Origin: Geomicrobium sediminis
Lineage (GTDB): Bacteria > Bacillota > Bacilli > Bacillales > Marinococcaceae
Length of the DNA stretch: 64,000 nt
Reading direction: 5' to 3'
Assembly (NCBI RefSeq): GCF_016908595.1
Contig: NZ_JAFBEC010000010.1
Span: 26,618 to 90,617, forward strand
Of the stretch, positions 9,180 through 16,460 are shown in pieces (position 1 is the first letter of the stretch; every line of letters starts with the position of its first letter). Under the pieces are notes generated by a model. That model saw nothing but the letters and a program-made list of their open reading frames with translations, was not told where the DNA came from and ran no database searches. The position numbers were made by a program, and so were the translations under genes.

Positions 9180-9934
9180 AGTGAGGTTTCAAATACATAT
9201 TTATAGTCGCTTTTAACATTTTCTTGATCAAGAAGCCGTCTTCGCTTCATTTGTCCAACCAATAAGCTTTTATGATTTTCTACAATATTTACTGAAGTTG
9301 AATCGAATTTGGTGTGTGTATTCAAGATTTCAGTGCTTGTCTTATTTTGAAGGTCTGTCCCTTTATGTAAAACCTGTAAAAACTTATCATGTTCATTCTT
9401 TATTTTGTCTGGTAATTTCATAAAATCCTCGCTGCTAATGAAAGGGATATAGCGACGTACTTTTATTAAAGGCGATGTAGCTTTATTTTCACTATGTTTA
9501 TCAAACCTATGGAAAACCATAATAAAAGAGTGATCTTCTAAAATTGTTAAATATTTACGTATTGTATTCGCTGATTTACCGAATTTCTGTACTAGGCTTT
9601 GTATGCTCACGTAACAATAATCTTTTTGAAATGCATATCTTCTAAGTAAAATATAGAGACTCACAGCTTCTTGCGTCAAGATAGGGGTCCAGAAGTCTAG
9701 CAAATAATTCGATACAATAGTAAATTGAAATGTATCTTGTTGCGGAAGACGATGTCCAATAGCATCAAGGTCAATTTATGCAATTTCTTTAAATGGAATG
9801 ATACGGTTCTCAGTGTCAGGCCGTAAGTTCCCCTTTGAATGATGGATAAATCCACCCGTTTTAATAATCTTAGTATGAGTGTAGCGATTGTTGTCGTAAT
9901 CTTTATATGGGTCGTATTCTTCAAAATGATCCAC
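9161..9934 (-). pseudogene. HTH plasmid protein interrupted by an in-frame stop
   Basis: From a GTG at 9934 (ribosome site AAAAGAGG six bases upstream) the frame reads VDHFEEYDPYKDYDNNRYTH and continues to PFKEIA, meets TAA at 9776-9778, then continues in the same frame with IDLDAIGHRLPQ and an HTH segment (YVSIQSLVQKFGKSANTIRK). The whole would have 257 residues. The stop separates a ~52-residue N-terminal part from the DNA-binding part; restart at a TTG (9703) is possible but has no obvious ribosome site. The protein is probably the DNA-binding partner of the DnaA-N-like protein. The end of an IS200/IS605 element lies only ~50 bases upstream and may have replaced the promoter. Confidence 0.6.
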
Positions 9935-9982
9935 AAAAAAACCTCTTTTCATTTTTACCCGAAGGTACGACGAAATAGAGGT

Positions 9983-10120
9983 TTGACACTCCCACAGCTA
10001 AAGCAGTGGGATTCTTGAGTACAAAACCGTTCGCAGTCCATTTCTGGTTTGAACTCGCCTCAAGTTAGGGGCTGTGTCATCAGCCCGTCTTAGGTCAGAG
10101 GTTATACCTACCTAAGCTGC
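9983..10120 (-). ncRNA. Probable TnpB guide RNA (omega RNA) region
   Basis: In characterised IS605 elements the guide RNA comprises the 3' end of tnpB and the right end of the element, with the guide taken from flanking DNA. Here the minus-strand region downstream of tnpB folds into hairpins, the last with TCCCAC/GTGGGA arms. Position and structure are seen; RNA function is inferred from the family. Confidence 0.45.
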
Positions 10121-11209
10121 CTAGCTATTACCACCAGACACAGGTGCAAAACGAATGTTTTTGGCACCGACTACATCCCTATGGTCTTTGTATTGACATT
10201 GTTTACAGTAAAAAGATCTTGTTATTGTCTTGTTTCGTTCTCCGCATGCAGGACAAGATTGGGACGTATATTTTGGATCGACATGTTGGACTTTGATCCC
10301 GACTAAGGCTGCTTTATATTCAATACATTGAATTAGACGATAAAATGACCACGCATGCAACGATCGGTTGTTTTTGCGACTTGTTCTTGTCGTCTTTCGA
10401 ATGTTTGCTAATTTCTCAACATGAATTACGCCTACGTCCATGCGTACCGCAAAGTCGACAATTTGACGACTGATCTTATGATCTTGGTTCTGCATGTAGC
10501 GTTGCTCTTTGTGTTTTGATGCACGAATCGCGTCTATTTTTTTCTGTTTACCAAGACGCTTTCTGCGACAATAGTGGTAACGCCTAACATATTTATTCTG
10601 TCTTCCTTTTCCAAAAAATCGAACTTCGTCAACGTCAGTGACACAAACAGCCGGGACTTTGACACCTAAATCAACGCCCATAACCTTCCGAGACGACGAG
10701 GGTGAAGAGATCTTCTCAATCGCAATCTGAGCGACCCAATCTTCCCCTTTCTTTGTGATCCGCAGAGAACCCACCTTTGAAGCGTCTTGCAAAAGCTCCC
10801 ACTCCCTCTCGTTAACAATCGCTTTAATAAACATTCGTGTGGACTTCCCGTCAACCATAAGTGGAAAGCTTATACCCTCTTGTGTTGTTGAGAAGTTCTG
10901 ATTGTTAAATGTGATGACTGGTTTTTTGAGAATAGATATGACTGAAAATTTCATTTTCTTAGCTTTTTGGAACACTGACTTTGCGTCTCGAATTGCCTGA
11001 TTTTTTACAGCGCTGTTTAACTCAACATCCACATGTTTAGAGGTTTTCTTTGTAATCGCCTTAGACTCAACCATTTCGGAAACAAGACGATTTATTGTGG
11101 CGATATAAAGTGTGGAGGATCGCTTTAGCAAGTCATTTTGGGAAGGATTTGGCTTTAACCTTATCTTAATCGTTAAGGCTTGGGTTACGATCTCCGTTTT
11201 TTCCGACAT
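10121..11209 (-). CDS. tnpB: TnpB RNA-guided nuclease (IS605 family)
   Basis: This ~362-residue protein has the RuvC-like nuclease residues of TnpB: D in MGVDLGVKVP, E in IHVEKLANIRK and D in DHRDVVGAKNI, with a four-cysteine zinc finger (CPACG, then CKQC) between the last two. The N-terminal segment with LKPNPSQNDLLKR is typical. TnpB proteins use an RNA from the element's right end to cut DNA next to a short target motif and help the element persist. The ATG at 11209 is preferred because GAGGTG lies six bases upstream; a GTG at 11218 would overlap tnpA. No mutation of a key residue is visible. Confidence 0.9.
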   Translation of the reverse strand: MSEKTEIVTQALTIKIRLKPNPSQNDLLKRSSTLYIATINRLVSEMVESKAITKKTSKHVDVELNSAVKNQAIRDAKSVFQKAKKMKFSVISILKKPVITFNNQNFSTTQEGISFPLMVDGKSTRMFIKAIVNEREWELLQDASKVGSLRITKKGEDWVAQIAIEKISSPSSSRKVMGVDLGVKVPAVCVTDVDEVRFFGKGRQNKYVRRYHYCRRKRLGKQKKIDAIRASKHKEQRYMQNQDHKISRQIVDFAVRMDVGVIHVEKLANIRKTTRTSRKNNRSLHAWSFYRLIQCIEYKAALVGIKVQHVDPKYTSQSCPACGERNKTITRSFYCKQCQYKDHRDVVGAKNIRFAPVSGGNS

Positions 11210-11214
11210 TACAA

Positions 11215-11598
11215 TCACCTCTTCCTTTGGTTTTCAACGTAGCGCTTGATCGTTTCACTTGAGACATTACCCGCAGTGGACACAGAATAGCTTCTTGTCC
11301 AAAGAGATGGCAGGTGCTTGATGTCAGGGAATTCCTCACGGGGTATCTTCGACGTTTTACCTTTTACCTTAGCCATAATGTCTGAGGGACTGAGAAACGG
11401 AGAAGCGTTGATAAACAAATGAACGTGATCTTTATCTGTTTCCATCGAGACAACCTCTAGTCCATATTCAGAACAGGTTTCCTTGACTAGTTCCTTAAAG
11501 CGTAGATCCAATGATTCGTTGTTAAAGATTTTCCGGCGGTACCTTGGACAAAACACAAAATGATAGTTGATGAGGTGGACAGTTGTTTTCGCTTTCAT
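11215..11598 (-). CDS. tnpA: IS200/IS605 Y1 transposase TnpA
   Basis: From the Met at 11598 the product has 127 residues (HLINYHFVFCPRYRRKIF at the start). It contains the HUH motif in DKDHVHLFI and the catalytic Tyr in ETIKRYVENQ. Such enzymes move the element as single strands. An upstream in-frame ATG at 11631 would run through the left-end hairpin and is less likely. The stop overlaps the tnpB region, so both genes are translated from one message. Confidence 0.9.
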   Translation of the reverse strand: MKAKTTVHLINYHFVFCPRYRRKIFNNESLDLRFKELVKETCSEYGLEVVSMETDKDHVHLFINASPFLSPSDIMAKVKGKTSKIPREEFPDIKHLPSLWTRSYSVSTAGNVSSETIKRYVENQRKR

Positions 11599-12302
11599 CC
11601 CACGCCTAAAGGCGAGGGCTTTCCCGCTCACTGAATCTGTAATGATTGACGTTAGAAATTTTCTTTGATATGATTAGCACATCAATTTAATAAAGCTAAA
11701 CCTTAGTTTCATATCAATTGACGAATGTCAATCAGGTTCACCTGTATTTCTAATCGCTCTGATCTAAATGTCGACCAAACATTTACGTAGATCAGGGCGA
11801 TTTGTCGTTTACCTGGATATTTGATTTGTTTAACTGTATCATAGGCTACTAGATTCTGACAAGATAGCCAATGTACCGACAACCCCTAAAGGCTGATACG
11901 ACACAGTTTTTTCAACGTTTAGTAAAAAACCCTTGCTAATAAATCAGGAAATTTGTTAAGATGAATGTGTTAAAAATGATCTTTACCTACGTCCCTTTTC
12001 GTCCCCCCTTTTTAGGTGCAGGGAAGAAATGAAAAAGTATGCAGAAAGCGTACTAATTCCGCTACACTAAAACTTAAGCAAGAAATTATCAAAATACAAG
12101 AGCGTACGAAAAAAACATTCCTTGGAGTGCTATTTTTCGTACGCTTTTTTTATGCCTATAGATAGCAAAATGAAAGGAGAAGAAGAGAAGAAAGACTAAA
12201 AGAGAATAAGAAACACGTATCAAAAAACATAGAGATGCAACAACAAGAGAGCAATGATTATTGTTCTCTTTTTTTGTTGCAATAAAAAAGAGTGTAAGAC
12301 AA
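11599..12302. other. Non-coding stretch with hairpins upstream of plasmid genes
   Basis: No gene is supported. A 15-bp inverted repeat (AATCGCTCTGATCTA at 11752-11766 with its near-complement at 11788-11802) encloses a 21-base loop. The terminator at 12101-12151 and a second hairpin at about 12246-12280 (GAGAGCAAT with ATTGTTCTC, then seven T) follow. Two terminators in a row without an annotated gene suggest small untranslated transcripts. Confidence 0.4.
12101..12151 (+). terminator. Rho-independent terminator
   Basis: AGCGTACGAAAA pairs with TTTTCGTACGCT across a ~20-base loop and is followed by seven T residues. Confidence 0.8.
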
Positions 12303-12704
12303 ATGATTACAGATGTAGGTCCAACAATAACGTATCATGCATCGTTCATGAATGTTTATATCCCGAAGGTTACGTATCATTACGCATCAATGAACATGAT
12401 TATTTCAATTATTGATGCCATCAGTCAATTAACTGAAGAAAATGTACCTGGCGTTTCTGCAATTGAAGTGGAAGTGTATTCCAAAAGCCTAGATGAGTAT
12501 GAAGTTAAAGTGTTATGGGATATTGCATGTAAAGATTTATTAGGCGCGAGTTGGGTGATGTTGCAGCGACTATTCATTGGAAGTGAAGCATCATGCATTT
12601 ACTTCGTTTCGCTGCTAGAAACGATTGAATACACGGATATTGAACGCAGATACAAGAACAAGAAAACACTATTCGAGCTATTAAAAAGTAGTGCAGATGA
12701 TTAA
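12303..12704 (+). CDS. Hypothetical plasmid protein
   Basis: The product has 133 residues if started at the ATG at 12303 (MITDVGPTITYH). No family is recognised. It is mixed helix and strand, with no signal peptide, and has a hydrophobic centre LGASWVMLQRLFIGSEASCI. It precedes a decayed stretch and a RadC-like gene in the same direction, as in plasmid accessory operons. Confidence 0.5.
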   Translation: MITDVGPTITYHASFMNVYIPKVTYHYASMNMIISIIDAISQLTEENVPGVSAIEVEVYSKSLDEYEVKVLWDIACKDLLGASWVMLQRLFIGSEASCIYFVSLLETIEYTDIERRYKNKKTLFELLKSSADD

Positions 12705-12904
12705 AAGTGAATAAGAGCTGTTGCGAAATCGTTCTATTGAATAAGCATAAGGCATACGTAGGTCAACTTCTTAAAGAGGATCAGAAAGCCATTAACAACG
12801 CCTTGTAAAAACGCTGTTCGAGTCGGGATTGCGTGGAGAGGAATTTAAAACAAGCGGTTCAAGATGGAATGGATTCAAGAGTATGTGACTTAGTAGATAC
12901 GATC

Positions 12905-12934
12905 GATGTAGATGTAGATGTAGATGTAGATGTA
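12905..12934 (+). repeat. Hexanucleotide tandem repeat (GATGTA)5
   Basis: Five exact copies of GATGTA lie in the 3' end of a decayed frame that reads DTIDVDVDVDVDVEKVKDD and ends at about 12961, overlapping the start of the RadC-like gene. The frame upstream is broken by stops, so the repeat sits in a gene remnant. Confidence 0.7.
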
Positions 12935-12956
12935 GAAAAAGTAAAGGATGATAAAA

Positions 12957-13457
12957 ATGAATAAAGTCTATGAAATACTGAAAATTAAGCAATTTGTAAA
13001 AGAAGTTGAATATAACTTTGATATTCTTAATAATCCAGAAACCGCTGCTAAAATTGCAACGATGACGATTGGTGATTCAGATCGTGAAGAGCTATTAGTT
13101 TTGTGTTTAAACACAAAAAATAAAGTTGTGGCAATCCATTCCGTATCAGTTGGAATAATTAATCAAAGTATTGCACACCCCGCAACTATTTTTAAAACAG
13201 CAATTCTAAATAATGCTGCATCAATTATTTTGGCCCATAACCACCCAAGTTATGATGTAACGCCATCTGAAGAGGATATAGACTTTACAGATCGTGTAGT
13301 AGAAGCCGGAAAGCTAATCGGTATTCCTGTTTTAGATCACATTATTGTGAATGGTGTAGGTGGTTATTACAGCATTAAGGAAGGTCTAACACAATCGACG
13401 TATATCGATCCAAAAGAAGAAGTGAAGTTTAATTTAATCGTAGCGGAATCATTCTAA
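12957..13457 (+). CDS. RadC-family JAB/MPN domain protein
   Basis: This ~166-residue protein carries the JAMM metal motif AHNHPSYDVTPSEEDIDFT, with the two His and the later Asp expected to bind zinc, and the flanking RadC-type sequence LCLNTKNKVVAIH and VLDHIIVNG. It lacks the N-terminal helix-hairpin-helix part of chromosomal RadC, as is usual for plasmid versions. AAAGG lies eight bases before the ATG at 12957, which is preferred over the ATG at 12948. The biochemical role of RadC proteins is unsettled; plasmid copies are often grouped with anti-restriction genes, as here. Confidence 0.85.
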   Translation: MNKVYEILKIKQFVKEVEYNFDILNNPETAAKIATMTIGDSDREELLVLCLNTKNKVVAIHSVSVGIINQSIAHPATIFKTAILNNAASIILAHNHPSYDVTPSEEDIDFTDRVVEAGKLIGIPVLDHIIVNGVGGYYSIKEGLTQSTYIDPKEEVKFNLIVAESF

Positions 13458-13460
13458 ATA

Positions 13461-13530
13461 AGCCTCCCCACTGGCAGTTGAGCGGCGCATCATTGGCCGT
13501 TCAGGTTATGATGTGGAAAGGATCAAACGT
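13461..13530 (+). promoter_or_regulatory. Structured 5' leader, copy A (pseudoknot masking the ribosome site)
   Basis: A pyrimidine stretch CCTCCCCAC (13463-13471) can pair with GTGGAAAGG (13513-13521), which includes the Shine-Dalgarno sequence of the gene at 13531. Between them CGGC (13483-13486) pairs with GCCG (13496-13499), and the loop bases CATCAT (13488-13493) pair with ATGATG (13508-13513). Two more copies occur at 13794 and 28840 with different but still complementary bases. Confidence 0.6.
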
Positions 13531-13793
13531 ATGAAAAAAAGTGAGCAGCCTGTAATGTTGGTGAATGACTTTTCCGATCATTATCTCATTCAGTCTATTT
13601 CGGCCAATCCATTACACGTAAAGTCAGAAATCAAGACGGAATCCTTGAGGAAGAACGATGCAAGGAATACTTTATTAACAGAAGGAAAGACAACGTCTGT
13701 GTATGGAAATTCGTGGCGAAAGATTTCGATGAAGTCATTCCAAAAGTAAAAGAACATTTCAACTTAAAGTACATTTGGGAAATTAAAAACTAG
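13531..13793 (+). pseudogene. Small hypothetical plasmid gene, frameshifted
   Basis: Translation starts at the ATG at 13531 behind leader copy A (MKKSEQPVMLVNDFSDH). A second frame, open from about 13577 to the stop at 13791-13793, gives a far more protein-like sequence with SVYFGQSITRKVRNQDG and DEVIPKVKEHFNLKYIWEIK. Joining them needs one frameshift around 13575-13600 and gives about 87 residues. The family is not recognised. Confidence 0.45.
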
Positions 13794-13870
13794 CCTTCCC
13801 CTCTGGCGTAAACGAGGCGGCACATTCTAAATGCCGCTTCGGTGGTTAGAGTGTGGAAAGGAAAAAATAG
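13793..13870 (+). promoter_or_regulatory. Structured 5' leader, copy B
   Basis: CCTTCCCC (13794-13801) faces GTGGAAAGG (13853-13861). The central stem is GGCGGCA-type: GCGGCA at 13817-13822 with TGCCGC at 13832-13837. The loop CATTCT (13823-13828) pairs with AGAGTG (13848-13853) to make a pseudoknot. The ribosome site AAAGG for the ardC-like gene at 13871 lies in the last helix. Confidence 0.65.
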
Positions 13871-14503
13871 ATGAAAAAGAAACGAACAACAACGACGGAA
13901 ATTGTACATTCTCTAGTCGAGATTATCTTAGAACGATTAAAAGAGGGAGACATACCTTGGCGTAAACCTTGGACAGTTCCCGATGCCTACAATCGCATCT
14001 CGATGAAGCGTTATCTTGGCTTCAACCAGTTGCTTCTTGGGGGTGGTGAGTGGGCGACGTTCAAGCAGATTAAAGACGAAGGTGGCACAATCAAAAAAGG
14101 GTCAAAAGCCATGAAAACCCTCATTTACAAGCCGATTACAATTACAGATGATGAGAGTCAACAAGACGAAAGTGAAGAAAAAAATAAAAAGCAGATCCCA
14201 ATGGTAAAGACCGCGAATGTATTTAACATTGAACATCAGGTCGAAGGGTTGGAACCTAAGCGAGTGGTCGTTCATCGACATGATAATGCCATTGATGCTT
14301 GCGAACAGTTGTTGAACGCTTATTCGGATTGTCCAGAAGTGATCAGCGGTATACAAGCGGCCTATAGCAGTCAACAGGATATCGTAATGATGCCTGATAT
14401 TGGTCGATTTCATAATGCCGAAGGATATTATGCCACGCTGTTTCATGAGATGGTACATTCCACAGGTCATATCAGTCGACTCAATGGAAGTGAGACAATA
14501 TAA
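13871..14503 (+). pseudogene. ArdC-family anti-restriction protein, C-terminally truncated
   Basis: The 210-residue product begins with the ArdC N-terminal ssDNA-binding domain (EGDIPWRKPW, then YLGFNQLLLGGGEWATFKQI) and reaches the zinc peptidase motif HEMVHSTGH near residue 195. It stops nine residues later because a ~157-bp repeated segment replaces the rest. A related copy at 27823 keeps the remainder of the domain, showing about 100 residues are lost here. ArdC proteins protect incoming plasmid DNA from restriction. Loss of the third metal ligand (Glu downstream of HExxH) would inactivate the peptidase part; the DNA-binding part could still fold. Confidence 0.8.
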
Positions 14504-14643
14504 TCATCTTTTTTTCTTTATATTAGTAGAAAAAGAAATAAGACAGCGGGCACACAGAGAGGTTATCATAAGACATTATTTGCATGATTTTAAGAGATAC
14601 AGGATCATTAAATAATGTGATACAATCGATAAAATGGAGGGGT
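14488..14643 (+). repeat. Repeat R1, copy a (~156 bp)
   Basis: This segment begins at GGAAGTGAGACAA and ends at GGAGGGGT, and is almost identical to 29310-29468. Both copies end in a ribosome site a few bases before an ATG, and both truncate the gene on their left or right. A diverged partial copy lies at about 15998-16075. It probably carries a promoter (TACAAT near its 3' end) and moves as a recombination unit. Confidence 0.75.
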
Positions 14644-14646
14644 AGG

Positions 14647-14907
14647 ATGGATGGTCAGAAAATTCTAGACGCTATATTTGAACTGAAGAATGACGTTAAT
14701 AAAAGGTTTGAGAGTATAGATAAAAGGTTTGATATGGTCGATTCTCAATTTGGAGAGGTTCTAAACCGTCTTGATCGAATTGAGCAAGCGCAACAAGAAG
14801 AAGTTGTCGCGTTCTTAAAGAACGTAAATAAGAAGATAAACCATCAAATAGATATATATAATGAATTAAAAATTGATACAGAGCTGTATTATAATAAATT
14901 TAAATGA
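14647..14907 (+). CDS. Small coiled-coil protein
   Basis: The ATG at 14647 follows GGAGGGG by four bases, both supplied by repeat R1. The 86 residues form a heptad-rich helix (DVNKRFESIDKRFDMVDSQF, then VLNRLDRIEQAQ). No enzyme motif is present. Similar short coiled-coil proteins are common on Bacillus plasmids and phages; function unknown. Confidence 0.6.
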   Translation: MDGQKILDAIFELKNDVNKRFESIDKRFDMVDSQFGEVLNRLDRIEQAQQEEVVAFLKNVNKKINHQIDIYNELKIDTELYYNKFK

Positions 14908-14953
14908 CATGGAACGAAGGCTAGACAGATTAGAAAGAAAAGCTATGTGCATT

Positions 14954-15150
14954 AATCACTGATTGGAAAATTGGAAAACAAAAGGCGGCCGTTAAAGGTT
15001 GTCTTTTGTTTTTTAGCAATATTAATTTCACATACCGAACTTTTATTTAAAAAAAGAAAAGCTCGAAACAACAATAAATTGTTGTTTTTCATCGCTAAAC
15101 TAGCAAAGAGTAGTCTTTGCAGCTATGATGGAGCACAAGCTTCTCTCTAT
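14954..15150 (+). repeat. Repeat R2, copy a (~195 bp)
   Basis: This segment is about 85 percent like 27400-27592. It starts with the 3' end of a small gene (LENWKTKGGR and a stop), then a hairpin AACAACAAT/ATTGTTGTT followed by T (15067-15088). In this copy the small gene is broken by a stop before LENW; in the other copy it is complete (27254-27439). Confidence 0.7.
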
Positions 15151-15314
15151 TGTCTACAAAATCTGGTTTCTTGGTTAGATTGACATCTTTTTGATTATAC
15201 CATTCATATACTAATGTATATACTTTTGAATATATAAATTTTATATGAGGTGATATAATCATGAAAAATCAAGGAGGTAAAAGAGATAAATCTGTACAAG
15301 GGAGGAAAAAATCG

Positions 15315-15554
15315 ATGACTACAAAGATGCACCCGTATGGTGGAAGTCATGCCCTCACGGTCCCTGCTTATGTAAAAAAAGCACTTAACATTGATGAGAG
15401 TACAGAATTGGAAATCGAATTAAAAGATGGAGGTTTTTTCGTTAAACCAATTAATAAACAAGAAACAGGTGTAGATCAAGAGTTTCTAGATTTTCTAGAG
15501 CAATCGGGTGAAACGTATGGTGATGCTACAAGGAGATTAGTCGATCGAAAATGA
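15315..15554 (+). CDS. AbrB/MazE-type antitoxin
   Basis: The product has a swapped-hairpin AbrB core: KMHPYGGSHALTVPAYVKKA, then LNIDESTELEIELKDGGFFV. This fold binds DNA and represses its own operon in toxin-antitoxin pairs, and the acidic C terminus normally wraps the toxin. The ATG at 15315 follows GGGAGG by ten bases; an upstream ATG at 15261 with GAGGTG would add 18 basic residues and is also possible. It overlaps the Doc-like gene by four bases. Confidence 0.75.
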   Translation: MTTKMHPYGGSHALTVPAYVKKALNIDESTELEIELKDGGFFVKPINKQETGVDQEFLDFLEQSGETYGDATRRLVDRK

Positions 15555-16057
15555 ATAATGTTTCGGAAATAGAAGTGAAGCGCATCAATGCATACATCAT
15601 AACCAAGTACTCACCTGGAGAAGAAATTGGAATTAAAGAATATGGAAATCTCGATTCAGCATTAAACCGTCCTAAAACGGATGTTTTTGGGTATGAGGCT
15701 TATCCTACATTATATCTAAAATGTTCGTCACTTTTTTATTCGTTGATTAATAATCATGCATTTCACAATGCGAACAAACTTACAGCATTTTGGTTTTTAT
15801 TGGGTATGTTGCAATTGAATAATATAACGTTAACAGCCTCTAATGATGAGGTTGTTAATTTCACAGTTGAAATCGCAGAAAATGATGATAAAACTGTCGA
15901 TATGGAAAAGCATATCCTTTATATTGCAGAGGGATTAAGGTGCATTCTAGACAAGATGATTAATAATTGTCATCTTGTCTTTTTCATTATATCTAGAACA
16001 AGAACTAAGATAGCAAGAACACAGAGGAGTTATCATAACGAAGGTTATACAGATTAG
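15551..16057 (+). CDS. Doc/Fic-family toxin with divergent active-site motif
   Basis: The ATG overlaps the antitoxin stop. The Fic signature HxFx(D)(A)NKR appears as HAFHNANKLTAF near residue 75. The catalytic His, Phe, Asn and Lys are kept, but the Asp seen in P1 Doc is Asn and the Arg is Leu. Doc toxins phosphorylate elongation factor Tu and are neutralised by the upstream antitoxin. From about residue 135 on, the frame runs through a terminator-like hairpin (GACAAGATGA with its complement) and repeat DNA, so the original C terminus is probably replaced. Activity is uncertain. Confidence 0.7.
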   Translation: MNNVSEIEVKRINAYIITKYSPGEEIGIKEYGNLDSALNRPKTDVFGYEAYPTLYLKCSSLFYSLINNHAFHNANKLTAFWFLLGMLQLNNITLTASNDEVVNFTVEIAENDDKTVDMEKHILYIAEGLRCILDKMINNCHLVFFIISRTRTKIARTQRSYHNEGYTD

Positions 16058-16113
16058 AAAGAAAGGGATAATGTTCATAGGGTGTCTTGATCATAGAGAA
16101 TAATATATAAACG

Positions 16114-16157
16114 AAAAGCACTACAAAACCAAAATTAAGGTTTTATAGTGCTTTTTT
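16114..16157 (+). terminator. Rho-independent terminator after the toxin-antitoxin pair
   Basis: AAAAGCACTA and AAACC pair with GGTTT and TAGTGCTTTT, followed by T residues. Confidence 0.8.
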
Positions 16158-16265
16158 GTTTGAATGGGTATGGATTTCAAAGTTCCCAGTTTCAAGTGCT
16201 GTTATTGCATATTGTAAGGTTAGTTTCATAATATATTAAGAGTCTAATCGAATGGAGTGAATGTC

Positions 16266-16460
16266 TTGAATAGTTGGAATTGTTATGTTCAGCAAAGTTT
16301 ACTGTTGTCAAAAACTTACATAACCCCTGTAGATATCCCTTATGTTGAAAGTATTCTTCATACCATTAATCAAGCCCAAACACCTCTTAAAAACTTCCCG
16401 AATTTGAATCAAGCAATACCAATTACAGTTGTTGACCCAGAGTTGATTCAAAATGACTGA
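16266..16460 (+). CDS. Small AtzG/GatC-like amidase partner subunit
   Basis: The TTG at 16266 has GGAG eight bases upstream and opens a ~64-residue frame. The sequence (VDIPYVESILHTINQAQTPL, then FPNLN and PITVVDPEL) has the helical pattern of the small DUF4089/AtzG-type proteins that sit beside amidase-signature enzymes. It overlaps the amidase start by eight bases, so the two are translationally coupled. In AtzE-AtzG the small subunit wraps the amidase and stabilises it; this is the likely role here. Confidence 0.65.
   Translation: MNSWNCYVQQSLLLSKTYITPVDIPYVESILHTINQAQTPLKNFPNLNQAIPITVVDPELIQND

Larger units (their letters stand above)
9983..11640 (-). mobile_element. IS200/IS605-family insertion sequence (tnpA + tnpB)
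   Basis: The element carries a Y1 transposase and TnpB in the same orientation with subterminal hairpins instead of inverted repeats. At the right end, TCCCAC and GTGGGA flank a 10-base loop around 9988-10012. At the left end, a hairpin of CCTCGCC with GGCGTGG lies just upstream of tnpA (about 11600-11620). Exact ends cannot be fixed without a comparison to an empty site. Both genes look intact. Confidence 0.8.

Noticed and set aside
10666..10854. A short minus-strand frame inside tnpB.
   Set aside because: It is a shadow of the TnpB reading frame.
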